Assembly: GCF_019748715.1 (NCBI RefSeq)
Contig: NZ_JACLBZ010000014.1
Coordinates: forward strand, 62,001-126,000
Length of the DNA: 64,000 bases
Direction: 5' to 3'
Origin: Sporosarcina aquimarina
GTDB taxonomy: Bacteria > Bacillota > Bacilli > Bacillales_A > Planococcaceae
The notes beneath the pieces are model-generated. The model worked only from the letters and a program-made list of their open reading frames with translations, made no database searches and was not told the DNA's origin. Position 1 is the first letter of the stretch; each line of letters begins with the position of its first letter. The position numbers and the translations under genes are program-made. Shown piece after piece: positions 24,802-34,673 of this stretch.

Positions 24802-24825
24802 GTTAGGTGAAAAGGTAATGGGTAA
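24802..24825 (+). promoter_or_regulatory. Possible sigma-B promoter of the gsp17M-like gene
   Basis: GTTAGG, 12 bases, GGGTAA. The -10 is a good match, the -35 poor. Stress proteins of this family are sigma-B controlled in B. subtilis. Confidence 0.35.
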
Positions 24826-24916
24826 AAAGTCGCGAAGTGTGTAGAGGAAGTTTGAAAGGCAGGCTGAATAGGTATAGATGAATAGAGCGGAAAACAATTA
24901 TTTGGAGGTTTTACAA

Positions 24917-25234
24917 ATGGAAAAGTTTTTCTTAGAAAATGCAGTACAAGCAAAAAAGAAGATTGAAGAGCTAGTGACTCAAGGCTACACACATGACGAT
25001 ATTTATATATTCGCACACAATCAGGATCGCGAAGACAAAATCGCAGAAGCGTTAGATTCTGAACAAGTTGGAATGGGGGAGATGGGCTTCCTTAATAAAA
25101 TGAAGAATATGTTTACTTCTCGTGGAGATACATTACGCAGTGAAATGCAATCAGTTGGATTGACTGAAGCTGAAGCGCAAGAAGGCGAAAGCGAGCTTGA
25201 TAAAGGCAGACTTTTACTCGTAGCAAAACGATAA
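24917..25234 (+). CDS. General stress protein 17M (YflT) family
   Basis: 105 residues from ATG 24917, 7 bases after TTGGAGG; the frame is open further upstream (24878). The family pattern is an N-terminal beta-alpha unit (VTQGYTHDDIYIFAHNQDRE) and an amphipathic middle (FLNKMKNMFTSRGDTL), ending with KGRLLLVAKR. In Bacillus it is induced by heat, salt and ethanol stress; the molecular role is unknown. A terminator follows. Confidence 0.88.
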   Translation: MEKFFLENAVQAKKKIEELVTQGYTHDDIYIFAHNQDREDKIAEALDSEQVGMGEMGFLNKMKNMFTSRGDTLRSEMQSVGLTEAEAQEGESELDKGRLLLVAKR

Positions 25235-25239
25235 AAAAA

Positions 25240-25283
25240 TAAAAAGTCGGTGAAGGACAAGTCCTTTGCCGACTTTTTTTATA
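25240..25283. terminator. Bidirectional terminator between gsp17M-like and protease genes
   Basis: AAGTCGG.GAAGGAC / GTCCTT.CCGACTT stem, T7 on the plus strand and a T-rich tract on the minus strand. Confidence 0.85.
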
Positions 25284-25284
25284 C

Positions 25285-26082
25285 TCATAAATTATCCAAT
25301 GCTTCATAGTAGGCGTCAATCGGAATGAAAAGCCCCACTTTACCATGGTTGTCTTCGTTTAAAGTAGCAAAAATAATACCGATTACTTCATCTTCATTAT
25401 TGATCACGGGACTACCGCTATTGCCGCGATAAACTGGTGCTCGGATCATCACGACAGGGCGGTCCCAATCAGGCAATTGAATATAATCAAGTACATACCC
25501 ATTATTGGCTATGCCTGAAAAACTTAATGGGTTGCCAATGAATGTGATAGCTTCATGTTCATCAAAATGGGTTTGTTCGGCCAACACTAAATAGGGAAGA
25601 TCCTCTCCCCGCACTTCTAAAATAGCGAGGTCAATGTCTGGGAAAGTACGAGTGACTGTGGCAGAGTATCGCTGTCCCTCAGGGAAAAAGACCATAACCG
25701 ATTCATTCCCTTCGATCACGTGATAATTTGTAAGGATTGTACCTTTATCACTAATAGAAAATCCAGTCCCTTTACCATCCCCGGTTGAGACGACAACAAC
25801 AGCTTCTTTATATGCAGCAACTTGCGGGTTTCTTGAGAGTTCAGATGAGGTCTTTAAAAATTCAATTGCTGGAATCGAAAAAATTTGAAATACAATAGCG
25901 AATGTGCTGACTGCCAATGTTGTCGCCATGATCCAAAACATCCATTTTGGAAATGGGCGGTATACGCGGCGTTCGTTCTTTTCAGTAGCTGCTTTTTCAA
26001 GCGCTTCACGTTGCGCTTCCAGCACTAGTTCTTGTAGCTCTTCATCATCCAAGTCTTCATGCAAAGGATCTTTAGAATCCAC
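25285..26082 (-). CDS. Membrane-anchored HtrA-like (S1C) serine protease without PDZ
   Basis: 265 residues. An acidic cytoplasmic start (EDLDDEELQELV) precedes one membrane segment (~47-68) and an extracytoplasmic trypsin-like domain. The catalytic triad is visible: His in TNYHVIEG (~121), Asp in DIDLAIL (~152), Ser in GNSGSPV (~226). It ends right after the protease fold, so the PDZ domain of true HtrA is missing. Start GTG with GAGGTGG. It probably cleaves or senses misfolded proteins at the cell surface. Confidence 0.9.
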   Translation of the reverse strand: MDSKDPLHEDLDDEELQELVLEAQREALEKAATEKNERRVYRPFPKWMFWIMATTLAVSTFAIVFQIFSIPAIEFLKTSSELSRNPQVAAYKEAVVVVSTGDGKGTGFSISDKGTILTNYHVIEGNESVMVFFPEGQRYSATVTRTFPDIDLAILEVRGEDLPYLVLAEQTHFDEHEAITFIGNPLSFSGIANNGYVLDYIQLPDWDRPVVMIRAPVYRGNSGSPVINNEDEVIGIIFATLNEDNHGKVGLFIPIDAYYEALDNL

Positions 26083-26302
26083 TCATTCCACCTCTTTCTA
26101 CTAAGTAGTTTACCAGAAACTGAATGAAAAATACTGTACCGCACCTCTGACCTAATAATGTGAACGAGGAAGAGTGATTCTGTTTGATTTCTTGTCTTTG
26201 AAAGTCGATTAATCAGAAATTTGAGATAATAGTAGTAGAAAAGATTCTTTTTATGATATAATAGAAATGGAGATAAAGGACTATTGATTTGGAGGTGAGA
26301 GT

Positions 26303-28240
26303 GTGAAAAGGTCTGTTACGATCCAAGCAGAGACTGTAGAGCAGGCGTTGGAGCAAGCGCTTCAGGTATTGGGGCTCACATTGGATGAAGTGTCTGTTCG
26401 AGTAAATCGACCTGCTGGAACATCCATGTTCAGACTGAAAAAAGTTTTAGCAGAAGTCTCAGTTACAGAAGTGGAAGAAAAGAAAGAAAAAATTATGGAA
26501 AACCAATCTGTCGTACGAATTCACAACGGACAACTGGAAGCGCACTTTGAAGATCAGAAATATCCGATGATTATTCCGTCCGCTGGGACCGAATTAAGAA
26601 TTAACGATGATATTGTGGCACGGCGTACAATTCTTTTACCCACAGATCAAATCGTTTGCAAAGCAAAAGCAGAAAAGCTAGATCCTCAGTTCGTCATTCA
26701 ATTAAAGGATGACGATATGATCGCAAAGGCTATCGTGACACCGGGAAAAACGATTACACGTACATTGATGGATACACAGTGGGAAACGGTTCTGAATATC
26801 CAAGTAACAGAAGAAACGCAAAACTTTAACGAATTAAAAACAGAGAGCTTTGTGGATGAACTGAGAAAAATGGGGATTGAGAACGGTTTATGTATGGATG
26901 CTATAAAAGAAGCGGCAAATTCATTGGAAGTTAAAGAATTCGTCGTGGCAAAAGGGACTGCGCCAATTGAAAGTAAAGATGCTGCGCTGGTTATTCATTT
27001 AAAATTTGATAAAGAACAAGCAGAAGAGCATGAACGAGTAGATTATCGGGAGCAAGATCCCATCCCTACTGTTCAAGCTGGTCAGTTGATCGCAACATAT
27101 AGTCCACCGGTGGAAGGAATCGCGGGGAAGAGTTTATTTGATGAAGAAAGGCCGGTAAAACCGCCGCAGGAAATCATAATGCAATCGGGTCGGCATGTGA
27201 AAGTTTTTCAAAATAAAGTTTATGCAAAAATTGATGGAAGACCCGTAATAGAATGGCGCGGGAAATTGGTGAAAATAGATGTTAATCGAGAATATAGACA
27301 TTCTGCTGACGTTAATTTGGAGAGCGGAAATATTTATTTTGATGGGGATGTCTGGATTGGCGGCAGTATACATCCCTCAATGTTTATAGCAGCGTCTGGG
27401 TCGATTACGATCATAAAAAACAGCACGAAGGCTTCCATACGAGGAACAAAATCAGTATTTATTAAAGGAAGTATTTTTTCTTCCACTGTTACGGTTGGGA
27501 TACAGGAAAAAGTGATTTCGATGTTGTTGAAAGATCTTGAAGAAGTTCTTTCCTATTTATGTAATATCGAATTGGCGCTTGTTCAAATATTTACATTACG
27601 TGGCGAGAAAGCGGAAGAAATAGCGCCATTTATTTTGAAACAAGCGATTCAACTTTTATTAGAACAGAAATATAGTGATTTCATGCAATTAAACAAACAG
27701 TTTATTCAAGTTGTCAAGAACCATTCGAGACGATTGGAGAAAGAATGGCTGGAACTTTCCGAGCGGCTGTATCTATTATTTGCCGATCCGCTGAGAGAAG
27801 AACAAACAACCATCTCTTATTTGCGACAATTAATAGACGATGCAGACGTGTTGCTTCAAATATATAATGAAGAGAGTTGGCCTGAATCGGTATTGCAAGC
27901 CTCCTTTGCGCTGAATAGCATATTATATAGCAATGGGAAAATCCATATTATGTCGAAAGGTGTCTACAACTGTTCAATTACTGCATTACATGACATTGCC
28001 ATCAAAGGTGTTTGTCGTGGCGGCGAAGTAATTGGCAGAAGACATATTGACCTAGATGAAACAGGTTCTGCTGCTGGCGTGAAGACGAATATCCAAACTG
28101 ATGAGGTTGGAGAAATTCGGATTGGAACAGCACATCCAGGAACTGTCATTCAAATTGGAAATCAGCGATATGAGTTTTTCGCTCTCAGGCATCATGTTAC
28201 CGCAATGCTGAACTCCGAAGGATTTTTGACGATTACCTGA
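26303..28240 (+). CDS. FapA/DUF342 family protein with Jag-N domain
   Basis: 645 residues. The N-terminal ~50 residues are a Jag_N-like module (SVTIQAETVEQALEQALQ), then a FapA N-terminal region and the DUF342 right-handed beta-helix (ESGNIYFDGDVWIGGSIHPS.., ~335-395). A long helical hairpin insert (~400-510) and a second beta-helical part (SNGKIHIMSKGVYNCSI..) follow. The GTG start follows GGAGGTGAG. Family members are linked to flagella, polar structures or cell envelope in various bacteria, but the function is not established. It lies just upstream of ezrA. Confidence 0.85.
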   Translation: MKRSVTIQAETVEQALEQALQVLGLTLDEVSVRVNRPAGTSMFRLKKVLAEVSVTEVEEKKEKIMENQSVVRIHNGQLEAHFEDQKYPMIIPSAGTELRINDDIVARRTILLPTDQIVCKAKAEKLDPQFVIQLKDDDMIAKAIVTPGKTITRTLMDTQWETVLNIQVTEETQNFNELKTESFVDELRKMGIENGLCMDAIKEAANSLEVKEFVVAKGTAPIESKDAALVIHLKFDKEQAEEHERVDYREQDPIPTVQAGQLIATYSPPVEGIAGKSLFDEERPVKPPQEIIMQSGRHVKVFQNKVYAKIDGRPVIEWRGKLVKIDVNREYRHSADVNLESGNIYFDGDVWIGGSIHPSMFIAASGSITIIKNSTKASIRGTKSVFIKGSIFSSTVTVGIQEKVISMLLKDLEEVLSYLCNIELALVQIFTLRGEKAEEIAPFILKQAIQLLLEQKYSDFMQLNKQFIQVVKNHSRRLEKEWLELSERLYLLFADPLREEQTTISYLRQLIDDADVLLQIYNEESWPESVLQASFALNSILYSNGKIHIMSKGVYNCSITALHDIAIKGVCRGGEVIGRRHIDLDETGSAAGVKTNIQTDEVGEIRIGTAHPGTVIQIGNQRYEFFALRHHVTAMLNSEGFLTIT

Positions 28241-28338
28241 TCCATTACACCGAGATGCATAGAGTAGGAAGAGTAAAGTTACCGAATTTCCCTCTAAAAA
28301 CCGCGTCTAATTGATAAAATATCTGTTATTTCTCAAAA

Positions 28339-28391
28339 AACATGTTAATTCAAGACGAAAAAGCTTTAAACATGTTACGATATACTATAAT
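28339..28391 (+). promoter_or_regulatory. Twin palindromic boxes and promoter upstream of ezrA
   Basis: AACATGTT occurs at 28339-28346 and 28369-28376, exactly 30 bases apart. TATAAT lies at 28386-28391 with a weak -35 (GCTTTA, 17-base spacer). The second box fills the spacer start, as an operator would. Confidence 0.45.
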
Positions 28392-28444
28392 ATCTAGAGT
28401 AATGACTTTATGCGCGAAGTGTGGGATAGGGGGATCATAATGCG

Positions 28445-30136
28445 ATGAAATATTTCATCATTCCATTAATTATTGTCATCGTTCTGACAGTAATCGCATT
28501 TCTGTTTAGGCGAAAGCATATACAAGAAATTGGAAGATTGGAACAAGAAAAATTACAAATTCAACATAAACCGATATTTGAAGAAATGACGAAAGTGAAA
28601 CAATTGAATATGACAGGCCAAACGGAAGAGATGTTCGAGCGTTGGCGAAGCACTTGGACGGAAGTCGTTGATGATCGTATTCCAAAAGTGGATTCATTAT
28701 TATTTGATGTGGAAGATCACGTGGATCGATTCCATTTCAAAAAAGCAACAGAAACAGAAAAGCATATACAAGAAATCTTGTCTCAGTGCGAAAAGGAAAT
28801 GCATGCCATCCTTGAGGAACTGAATGAGTTAATCGGCAGCGAAGAGAAAAACCGCATTGAAATGGAAACGATTAAAGAGCAGCATTATGCGGCAAGAAAA
28901 GCAATCTTAGCACATCAACACTCATACGGGCCTGCCGTTGAACCACTTGAGAAGGAATGGGAGTCGTTTAATCCGAGATTTGATGAATACGATGCCTTGA
29001 TCGCAAATGGGAACTATCTACAAGCCCGAGAAATCGTTATTTCATTGGCATCTAAAGGAGATAGGCTATCTCATATTATCCATGAAATTCCTTCGTTACT
29101 GACGGAGTTACAATCAAAAATACCTGCTGCATTACGTGAACTACGCATCGGGATTTTAGAAATGGAAGAACAAGCCTATTATTTGGGACATCTCAACCTA
29201 ACTTCGCAGTTTGACGAAATTGAACAGCGCCTTACCGAACTTCGACAACAGCTTGTTGAGTTGCAAGTGAAAGAAGTTGGGCAAGAAGTATCGGAGCTTC
29301 ACGATCGGATTGACTCCTTCTATGATGTCTTGGAGGAAGAAGTGAGTTCCCGACATTATGTTGAGGACCGATGGGAAGCGGTGTTGGATTTATTTGAAGA
29401 GCTGCAAGGAACGATTCAAGATACGATACGTGAAGTGAATTTTGTACAGCAAAGTTATCGTTTAGATGAAAAAGAAGCTCAAGTTCCGCAAAATGCTATG
29501 AAAAAGTTGAATGCGTTGGCAAAACGTATCGAGGTATTCATTGAACGCCAGGATAATCATGTATCCGCTTATTCCGGCCTACAGACAGAATTGCAGGAAA
29601 TAGCAGAAGAACTAGATCTGTTGGCGGAAGAACAAGAGAGATTTACGAATCGTATAAAAAATCTTAGAATCGATGAAAATCAAGTACGTTCGCGTCTTTT
29701 GGCATTGTCGCAACAACTTCAGGCTGCGGATCGCAATTTGCATCGTGCGAATATCCCTGGTATTCCGGATGAAATGGAAATCCAGTTGGAAGAAGCAGAT
29801 GAACAAATTTTTCTTGTCAAACAAAGTTTGGAAGATGTCCCGCTTAATATGGCTTTAGTGGAGTCGTATATTCAAAAAGCAACGACTGTTGTCGATGATG
29901 TATGCAAAAAAGCGGAAGATTTGATTGAAAATGCGATGTTAGTCGAACGAATTATTCAGTACGGCAATCGATATCGCGCTTCTCATCCAGAAGTGCATCA
30001 GAAATTAGTACAAGCGGAAGATTCTTTTATGCAATTCCGCTACATGAAAGCTTTGGAAGAGGCAGCTACCGCTGTTGAAGACGTCGAACCGGGCGCCATG
30101 AAGAAAATTCAAGAAATGCTTCATCATAAAGTGTAA
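28445..30136 (+). CDS. ezrA: Septation ring formation regulator EzrA
   Basis: 563 residues, the normal size. An N-terminal membrane anchor (~3-22) is followed by spectrin-like triple-helical repeats to the C-terminus, as the many heptads show (LTELRQQLVELQVKEVGQEV, EIAEELDLLAEEQERFTNRI). EzrA sits at the membrane under the Z ring, restricts FtsZ assembly at aberrant places and links it to wall synthesis. The ATG is preceded by GGGGGATC. The next gene is iscS, the same order as in B. subtilis. Confidence 0.96.
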   Translation: MKYFIIPLIIVIVLTVIAFLFRRKHIQEIGRLEQEKLQIQHKPIFEEMTKVKQLNMTGQTEEMFERWRSTWTEVVDDRIPKVDSLLFDVEDHVDRFHFKKATETEKHIQEILSQCEKEMHAILEELNELIGSEEKNRIEMETIKEQHYAARKAILAHQHSYGPAVEPLEKEWESFNPRFDEYDALIANGNYLQAREIVISLASKGDRLSHIIHEIPSLLTELQSKIPAALRELRIGILEMEEQAYYLGHLNLTSQFDEIEQRLTELRQQLVELQVKEVGQEVSELHDRIDSFYDVLEEEVSSRHYVEDRWEAVLDLFEELQGTIQDTIREVNFVQQSYRLDEKEAQVPQNAMKKLNALAKRIEVFIERQDNHVSAYSGLQTELQEIAEELDLLAEEQERFTNRIKNLRIDENQVRSRLLALSQQLQAADRNLHRANIPGIPDEMEIQLEEADEQIFLVKQSLEDVPLNMALVESYIQKATTVVDDVCKKAEDLIENAMLVERIIQYGNRYRASHPEVHQKLVQAEDSFMQFRYMKALEEAATAVEDVEPGAMKKIQEMLHHKV

Positions 30137-30148
30137 CTATATTCCGAC

Positions 30149-30178
30149 AAAGCCACCGGTTTGCCCGGTGGCTTTGTT
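30149..30178 (+). terminator. Terminator of ezrA
   Basis: AAAGCCACCGG / CCGGTGGCTTT stem with a 4-5 base loop, followed by a short T-tract. Confidence 0.8.
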
Positions 30179-30212
30179 TCGCTCATTCTGATTAAGAAGG
30201 AAGGTTTGAAAT

Positions 30213-31346
30213 GTGTATTTTGATCACAGTGCGACGACAAAAACGGATGAAAGGGTACTGCGCACATTTATAGAGGTTTCTACAAATTATTTTGCAAACC
30301 CAGCATCTTTGCATGCTGCAGGGAAACAAACAGAAAAGCTGCTGGAACGTGCAAGAAAACAATTATTGGATACCATTGGGACAGGACTTACAGAAGGAGT
30401 TTTTACATCGGGTGGAACGGAAGCAAATAATCTTGCTATTGTCGGATATGTTTTAGCGAATCAGCATAAAGGCAGACATTTGATCACAACAGTAGTAGAA
30501 CATCCATCCGTGTTCCGTACATTTCAGTACTTAGAAGAACAGGGCTTTACTGTCGACTATTTACAAGTCGATGAAGAAGGAAGAATCTCACTGAAAGAAC
30601 TCGAGTCTACTTTACGAAATGATACAATTATGGTCAGTATCATGCATGTCAATAATGAAATTGGTACAATTCAACCAATAGAGGAAAGTGCTAGGATCAT
30701 CCATAGTACATCGCGTGCAGTCTTTCATTCGGACTGTGTCCAAAGTTTCGGAAAGTTATTGCCGGCTGATTTTCAGGATGGACCAGATCTCATTACAGTT
30801 TCCGCTCACAAAATTTATGGAATTAAAGGCAGTGGATTTTTAGCTTTTCGAAAAAATTTGAGGCTTCAGCCGATTTCATTTGGTGGTGGACAAGAGGCGA
30901 CCTTGCGAAATGGTACAGTTTCCGTACCGCATGCAGCCGCATTCGCAAAAGCCGCACGTTTGCAAGCGGAAGAAGTGGATTTGGAAAAATTTAGACGGTG
31001 GAAAAATGAATTGCAACAATTCTTTGCAGAGTTTGATGATTGCAAAGTATTAGCGCCAAATTCGAGCGTACCCTATATACTATCGGTTGCTTTTAGAAAT
31101 ATTACTGGAGAAGTAGTCGTTAATTTTTTACAAGAACGAGACATCATCGTCTCAACGTCAAGTGCCTGCTCTTCGAAAAATTCGGACGTGAGCCATGTAA
31201 TTGAGGCAATCCGTTTGCCGAAAGACTTCGAGAAGGGTGTAATCCGTATCAGCTTCGGAAAAGATCAGACAATAGATGAAATTCATCAGATAATGGTAGC
31301 TGTACGTCAATTGATGCAGCTGCTGAAAAGGGGAATTGGAAAATGA
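30213..31346 (+). CDS. iscS: Cysteine desulfurase (IscS/NifS family)
   Basis: 377 residues, class V aminotransferase fold. It removes sulfur from cysteine and passes it as persulfide, here almost certainly to ThiI. PLP Lys is in SAHKIYGIKGSG, with the active-site Cys loop at STSSACSSK (~321-329). Group I-type long loop is present. GTG start after AGAAGGAAGG. Its last 4 bases overlap thiI, so the two are co-translated, the known arrangement in Bacillales. Confidence 0.96.
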   Translation: MYFDHSATTKTDERVLRTFIEVSTNYFANPASLHAAGKQTEKLLERARKQLLDTIGTGLTEGVFTSGGTEANNLAIVGYVLANQHKGRHLITTVVEHPSVFRTFQYLEEQGFTVDYLQVDEEGRISLKELESTLRNDTIMVSIMHVNNEIGTIQPIEESARIIHSTSRAVFHSDCVQSFGKLLPADFQDGPDLITVSAHKIYGIKGSGFLAFRKNLRLQPISFGGGQEATLRNGTVSVPHAAAFAKAARLQAEEVDLEKFRRWKNELQQFFAEFDDCKVLAPNSSVPYILSVAFRNITGEVVVNFLQERDIIVSTSSACSSKNSDVSHVIEAIRLPKDFEKGVIRISFGKDQTIDEIHQIMVAVRQLMQLLKRGIGK

Positions 31347-32545
31347 ATTGGAATACCATTTTAATCAGATATGGTGAAATGTCTCTAAAAGGGAAGAATA
31401 AAAGTAAATTCGTCCGCAAATTAAAAGAAAATATTAAAGCTGCCTTGCAAGAACTTACGACATTGACAATGCGCGCAGAACGAGATCGCATGTTTCTTTA
31501 TACGGAGCGTCCTGAGGAGTTAATCCGAGCGATTGAGATTTTGCCAACAGTGTTTGGAATCCAATCCTTCAGTCCAATTGCGATTTGCGAACCGACACTT
31601 GAAGCGATTAAGCAGACATCACTAGATGTGATCGGCAATACTGAAACAGAGGGTAAAACGTTTAAAGTTGAAGTGAAACGAACAGATAAAACTTTCCCGC
31701 TCGTCACAGGAGAATTGCAACAAGAACTCGGTGGACATGTACTTCGCGCGTTTCCTGAATTGATCGTAAAAATGAAGAAACCTGAAATTTTATTATACGT
31801 GGAAATACAACGCGGTGCAGCTTATATTTCTTCTCATATTTATAAGGGAGCGGGAGGAATGCCGGTCGGTTCAAATGGTCATTCGCTTTTATTGCTATCC
31901 GGCGGAATCGATAGTCCGGTTGCAGGCTATCTTATGATGAAAAGAGGTGTATCGTTTGACGCGATACATTTTGCGAGCCCTCCATTCACAAGTGACTTGG
32001 CAAAACAAAAGGTAGAAGATATTGTACGTCAGTTGACGAAGTTCGGAGCTACTATCCGCTTGCATGTTATTCCATTTACAGAATTGCAGCAAGCGATTGT
32101 TAAGCAAGTACCGAGTAATTTATCGATGACAACGACAAGACGGATGATGATGCAAATTGCAGATCGTGTCCGCGAAGAAATACATGCACTTGGACTGATT
32201 ACAGGTGAAAGCCTTGGTCAAGTAGCCAGTCAAACATTAGAAAGTTTAACGGCTATTAATGAAGTAACGTCTACACCGGTGTTGCGTCCACTCGTTGCAA
32301 TGGATAAGCTCGAGATTATTCAAATAGCAGAGACAATCGGAACGTATCCGATATCAATCCGTCCATACGAAGACTGCTGTACCATATTTGCGCCGTCCAG
32401 CGCCAAAACGAAACCGCAATTAGAAAAAGTACGTTATTACGAAAGCTTCGAGAATTTTGAAGCTATGGTGGAAGAAGCGGTTAACAAGCGTATCACGATC
32501 ATTCCAAGTGAACAGAACGAAGAGGAATTCAATGATTTGCTTTAA
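31343..32545 (+). CDS. thiI: tRNA 4-thiouridine synthase / thiamine thiazole sulfur carrier ThiI
   Basis: 400 residues. An NFLD and THUMP domain (~1-165) is followed by the PP-loop ATPase with LLSGGIDSPVAG (~182-193). It adenylates U8 of tRNA and inserts sulfur from IscS. It lacks the C-terminal rhodanese domain of E. coli ThiI, as in B. subtilis. EDCCTIFAPS near 345 holds two adjacent Cys. ATG overlaps the iscS stop (ATGA). 4-thiouridine acts as a near-UV sensor and tRNA quality mark. Confidence 0.97.
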   Translation: MNWNTILIRYGEMSLKGKNKSKFVRKLKENIKAALQELTTLTMRAERDRMFLYTERPEELIRAIEILPTVFGIQSFSPIAICEPTLEAIKQTSLDVIGNTETEGKTFKVEVKRTDKTFPLVTGELQQELGGHVLRAFPELIVKMKKPEILLYVEIQRGAAYISSHIYKGAGGMPVGSNGHSLLLLSGGIDSPVAGYLMMKRGVSFDAIHFASPPFTSDLAKQKVEDIVRQLTKFGATIRLHVIPFTELQQAIVKQVPSNLSMTTTRRMMMQIADRVREEIHALGLITGESLGQVASQTLESLTAINEVTSTPVLRPLVAMDKLEIIQIAETIGTYPISIRPYEDCCTIFAPSSAKTKPQLEKVRYYESFENFEAMVEEAVNKRITIIPSEQNEEEFNDLL

Positions 32546-32570
32546 AGAAAATATTTCCTGTCGAATCTCC

Positions 32571-32600
32571 TGCATGAAATTTCGAAAAGTGACCATTCTA
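32571..32600 (+). promoter_or_regulatory. Sigma-G-type (forespore) promoter of the SASP gene
   Basis: TGCATG, 17 bases, CATTCTA. This fits the sigma-G pattern TGMATA / CATNNTA well. Confidence 0.7.
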
Positions 32601-32624
32601 TAGTCACAAGGAGGTGACAACGAC

Positions 32625-32837
32625 ATGACAAACAACAGCAACGGCAACAACTCAAACCAGCTTTTAGTACCAGGAGTACAACAAGCACTTAACCAAATGA
32701 AAGAAGAAATTGCTTCTGAATTTGGAGTACAACTTGGACCAGATGCTTCATCGCGTGCCAACGGTTCCGTCGGCGGAGAAATTACTAAGCGATTAGTGCG
32801 TCAGGCTCAACAACAAATGAACGGTTTCCAAAAATAA
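32625..32837 (+). CDS. sspA: Alpha/beta-type small acid-soluble spore protein
   Basis: 70 residues. The canonical features are an Asn-rich start ([20 protein letters not shown]), the GPR protease site around [10 protein letters not shown], and the DNA-binding ending [17 protein letters not shown]. It coats spore DNA in A-like form and gives UV resistance, and is cleaved by GPR at germination. A very strong ribosome site (AAGGAGGTGAC) and a sigma-G promoter fit late, strong forespore expression. Confidence 0.97.
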   Translation: MTNNSNGNNSNQLLVPGVQQALNQMKEEIASEFGVQLGPDASSRANGSVGGEITKRLVRQAQQQMNGFQK

Positions 32838-32853
32838 GCATTGGTCCAAAGAG

Positions 32854-32885
32854 GACCGTTCTGCATATGCAGAACGGTCTTTTTA
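32854..32885 (+). terminator. Terminator of the SASP gene
   Basis: A perfect palindrome GACCGTTCTGCA / TGCAGAACGGTC followed by T5. Confidence 0.92.
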
Positions 32886-33032
32886 GTTTGTATGGAAAAG
32901 TGGAATTTATACATAGAGATCAGGCTATTGTAGTTAAATTTCATAACTTAAAATTACGATTAATATAAAAAGTTTTGAAAAGTACGCATTGTATTTGTAT
33001 ACTTATACTATTATGTAAAAGGAGGAATGAAA

Positions 33033-34613
33033 ATGAACCGTGAAGAATTGTTAGCACCGTCTAAGTATAACATCGTCTCAGAATTCGAAAAGTATGCAAC
33101 AGGTGATGGCAAAAAAGCGTTAATTTACGTAGACTCACAAAACCAACAGCAAGAAGTGACATATGATGAACTTATGAAAGCGGCAAACAGAACGGCCAAT
33201 GTATTGACTGCAAATGGTCTGCGAAAAGGTGATGTCGTATTGGTCATGGTACCTCGCATGATCGAAGCCTATGTTACATACATTGGTGCGCTCAAGGCAG
33301 GGCTTGTCGTCATACCGAGTTCAGAAATGCTGCGTTCCTCTGATATTGAATACCGGATTGAGCATAGCGGTGCAAAAGCGATCATTGCATTTGATGCCTT
33401 CACCGACCAATTAGAGCACGTTGGCAATATAGACAAAGTGAAAGTTTGTATTATCGGTCAGGCAAGGGAAGGTGAAGTGTCTTTAACGGAACAAGAAAAA
33501 AACGCATCCTCTGATTTTACAGCTTGTGATACGGCAAGCACAGACACTGCATTTTTATCTTACACATCGGGCACAACAGGCAAACCAAAAGGTGCAGTAC
33601 ATACGCATGCTTGGGGTTATGCGCATTTACGTACGACAGCACCGAACTGGCTTGGTATAAAAGAAGGAGACATAGTTTGGGCGACCGCCGCGCCTGGTTG
33701 GCAAAAATGGATTTGGACGCCGTTTTTATCGGTTCTTGGAAGCGGTGCCACAGGATTTGTTTTTAATGGTAAATTTAATGTTGATAAATACCTCAATTTC
33801 TTAGACGAGTACCAAATCAATGTGTTGTGCTGTACACCGACAGAATACCGCTTCATGGCAAAAGCAGAAAATCTCAGCGACTATACACTTACCTCTGTTA
33901 GAAGTGCTGTTTCAGCGGGCGAACCGTTAAATCGTGAAGTCATTGATATTTTTGAAAAACAATTCTCGCTCTCTGTACGAGATGGTTATGGACAGACCGA
34001 AAACACTTTACTGGTTGGAACGATGATCGGAATGGAAGCGAAGCCGGGCTCCATGGGTAAACCGACACCAGGAAATCAAGTGGAGATCATTACGGATGAA
34101 GGAACAATTGCTGCAGTGGATGAAGTGGGAGATATTGCAGTTCATAAATTGACACCGGCTCTGTTCCGAGAGTATTTGAATGATCCTGAGCGAACTAAAA
34201 TGCAATTCAGGGGCGATTACTACATTACAGGAGATCGTGCAAAAAAAGATGCAGATGGCTATTTCTGGTTTGAAGGACGCGGAGATGACATTATTATAAG
34301 CTCCGGCTATACGATCGGACCTTTTGAAGTGGAAGATGCGTTGATTAAACATCCAGCTGTGCGGGAATGTGCTGTGGTAGCAAGTCCTGATGCAGAGCGC
34401 GGCAATGTGGTGAAAGCATTTGTTGTGTTGCGTGATAGAGCGAACGCTCACTCAGATGATTTGGTTAAAGAGTTGCAAGAACATGTCAAGCAATTGACAG
34501 CGCCGTATAAATATCCGCGTAAAATTGAATTTTTGGAAGAATTGCCAAAGACAGCATCGGGTAAAATTATGCGCGTTGAGTTACGTAAAAAGGAACATAG
34601 TTTAGAAAGTTAA
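33033..34613 (+). CDS. ytcI: Acyl-CoA synthetase (AMP-forming), YtcI/MbcS-like
   Basis: 526 residues. ANL-superfamily marks: P-loop-like YTSGTTGKPKGAVHTH (~174-189), A5 motif DGYGQTEN (~320), A7/A8 TGDRAKKDADGYFWFEGRGDD (in part), and the C-terminal catalytic Lys in TASGKIMR. The family activates medium- or branched-chain carboxylic acids with CoA; true acetyl-CoA synthetases are longer. I chose ATG 33033, 7 bases after AAAGGAGG; the ATG at 33027 is too close. The location beside sspA and nadK matches B. subtilis ytcI. The substrate is an inference. Confidence 0.9.
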   Translation: MNREELLAPSKYNIVSEFEKYATGDGKKALIYVDSQNQQQEVTYDELMKAANRTANVLTANGLRKGDVVLVMVPRMIEAYVTYIGALKAGLVVIPSSEMLRSSDIEYRIEHSGAKAIIAFDAFTDQLEHVGNIDKVKVCIIGQAREGEVSLTEQEKNASSDFTACDTASTDTAFLSYTSGTTGKPKGAVHTHAWGYAHLRTTAPNWLGIKEGDIVWATAAPGWQKWIWTPFLSVLGSGATGFVFNGKFNVDKYLNFLDEYQINVLCCTPTEYRFMAKAENLSDYTLTSVRSAVSAGEPLNREVIDIFEKQFSLSVRDGYGQTENTLLVGTMIGMEAKPGSMGKPTPGNQVEIITDEGTIAAVDEVGDIAVHKLTPALFREYLNDPERTKMQFRGDYYITGDRAKKDADGYFWFEGRGDDIIISSGYTIGPFEVEDALIKHPAVRECAVVASPDAERGNVVKAFVVLRDRANAHSDDLVKELQEHVKQLTAPYKYPRKIEFLEELPKTASGKIMRVELRKKEHSLES

Positions 34614-34618
34614 TAGAA

Positions 34619-34664
34619 AAAAGGCTGTCCAAAGTCGTTTGCTCCGACTTTTGAACAGCCTTTA
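34619..34664 (+). terminator. Terminator of the acyl-CoA synthetase gene
   Basis: AAAGGCTGT.CAAAGTCG / CGACTTTTG.ACAGCCTTT stem followed by a T-rich tail; convergent nadK follows. Confidence 0.85.
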
Positions 34665-34673
34665 GTTTTGTAA

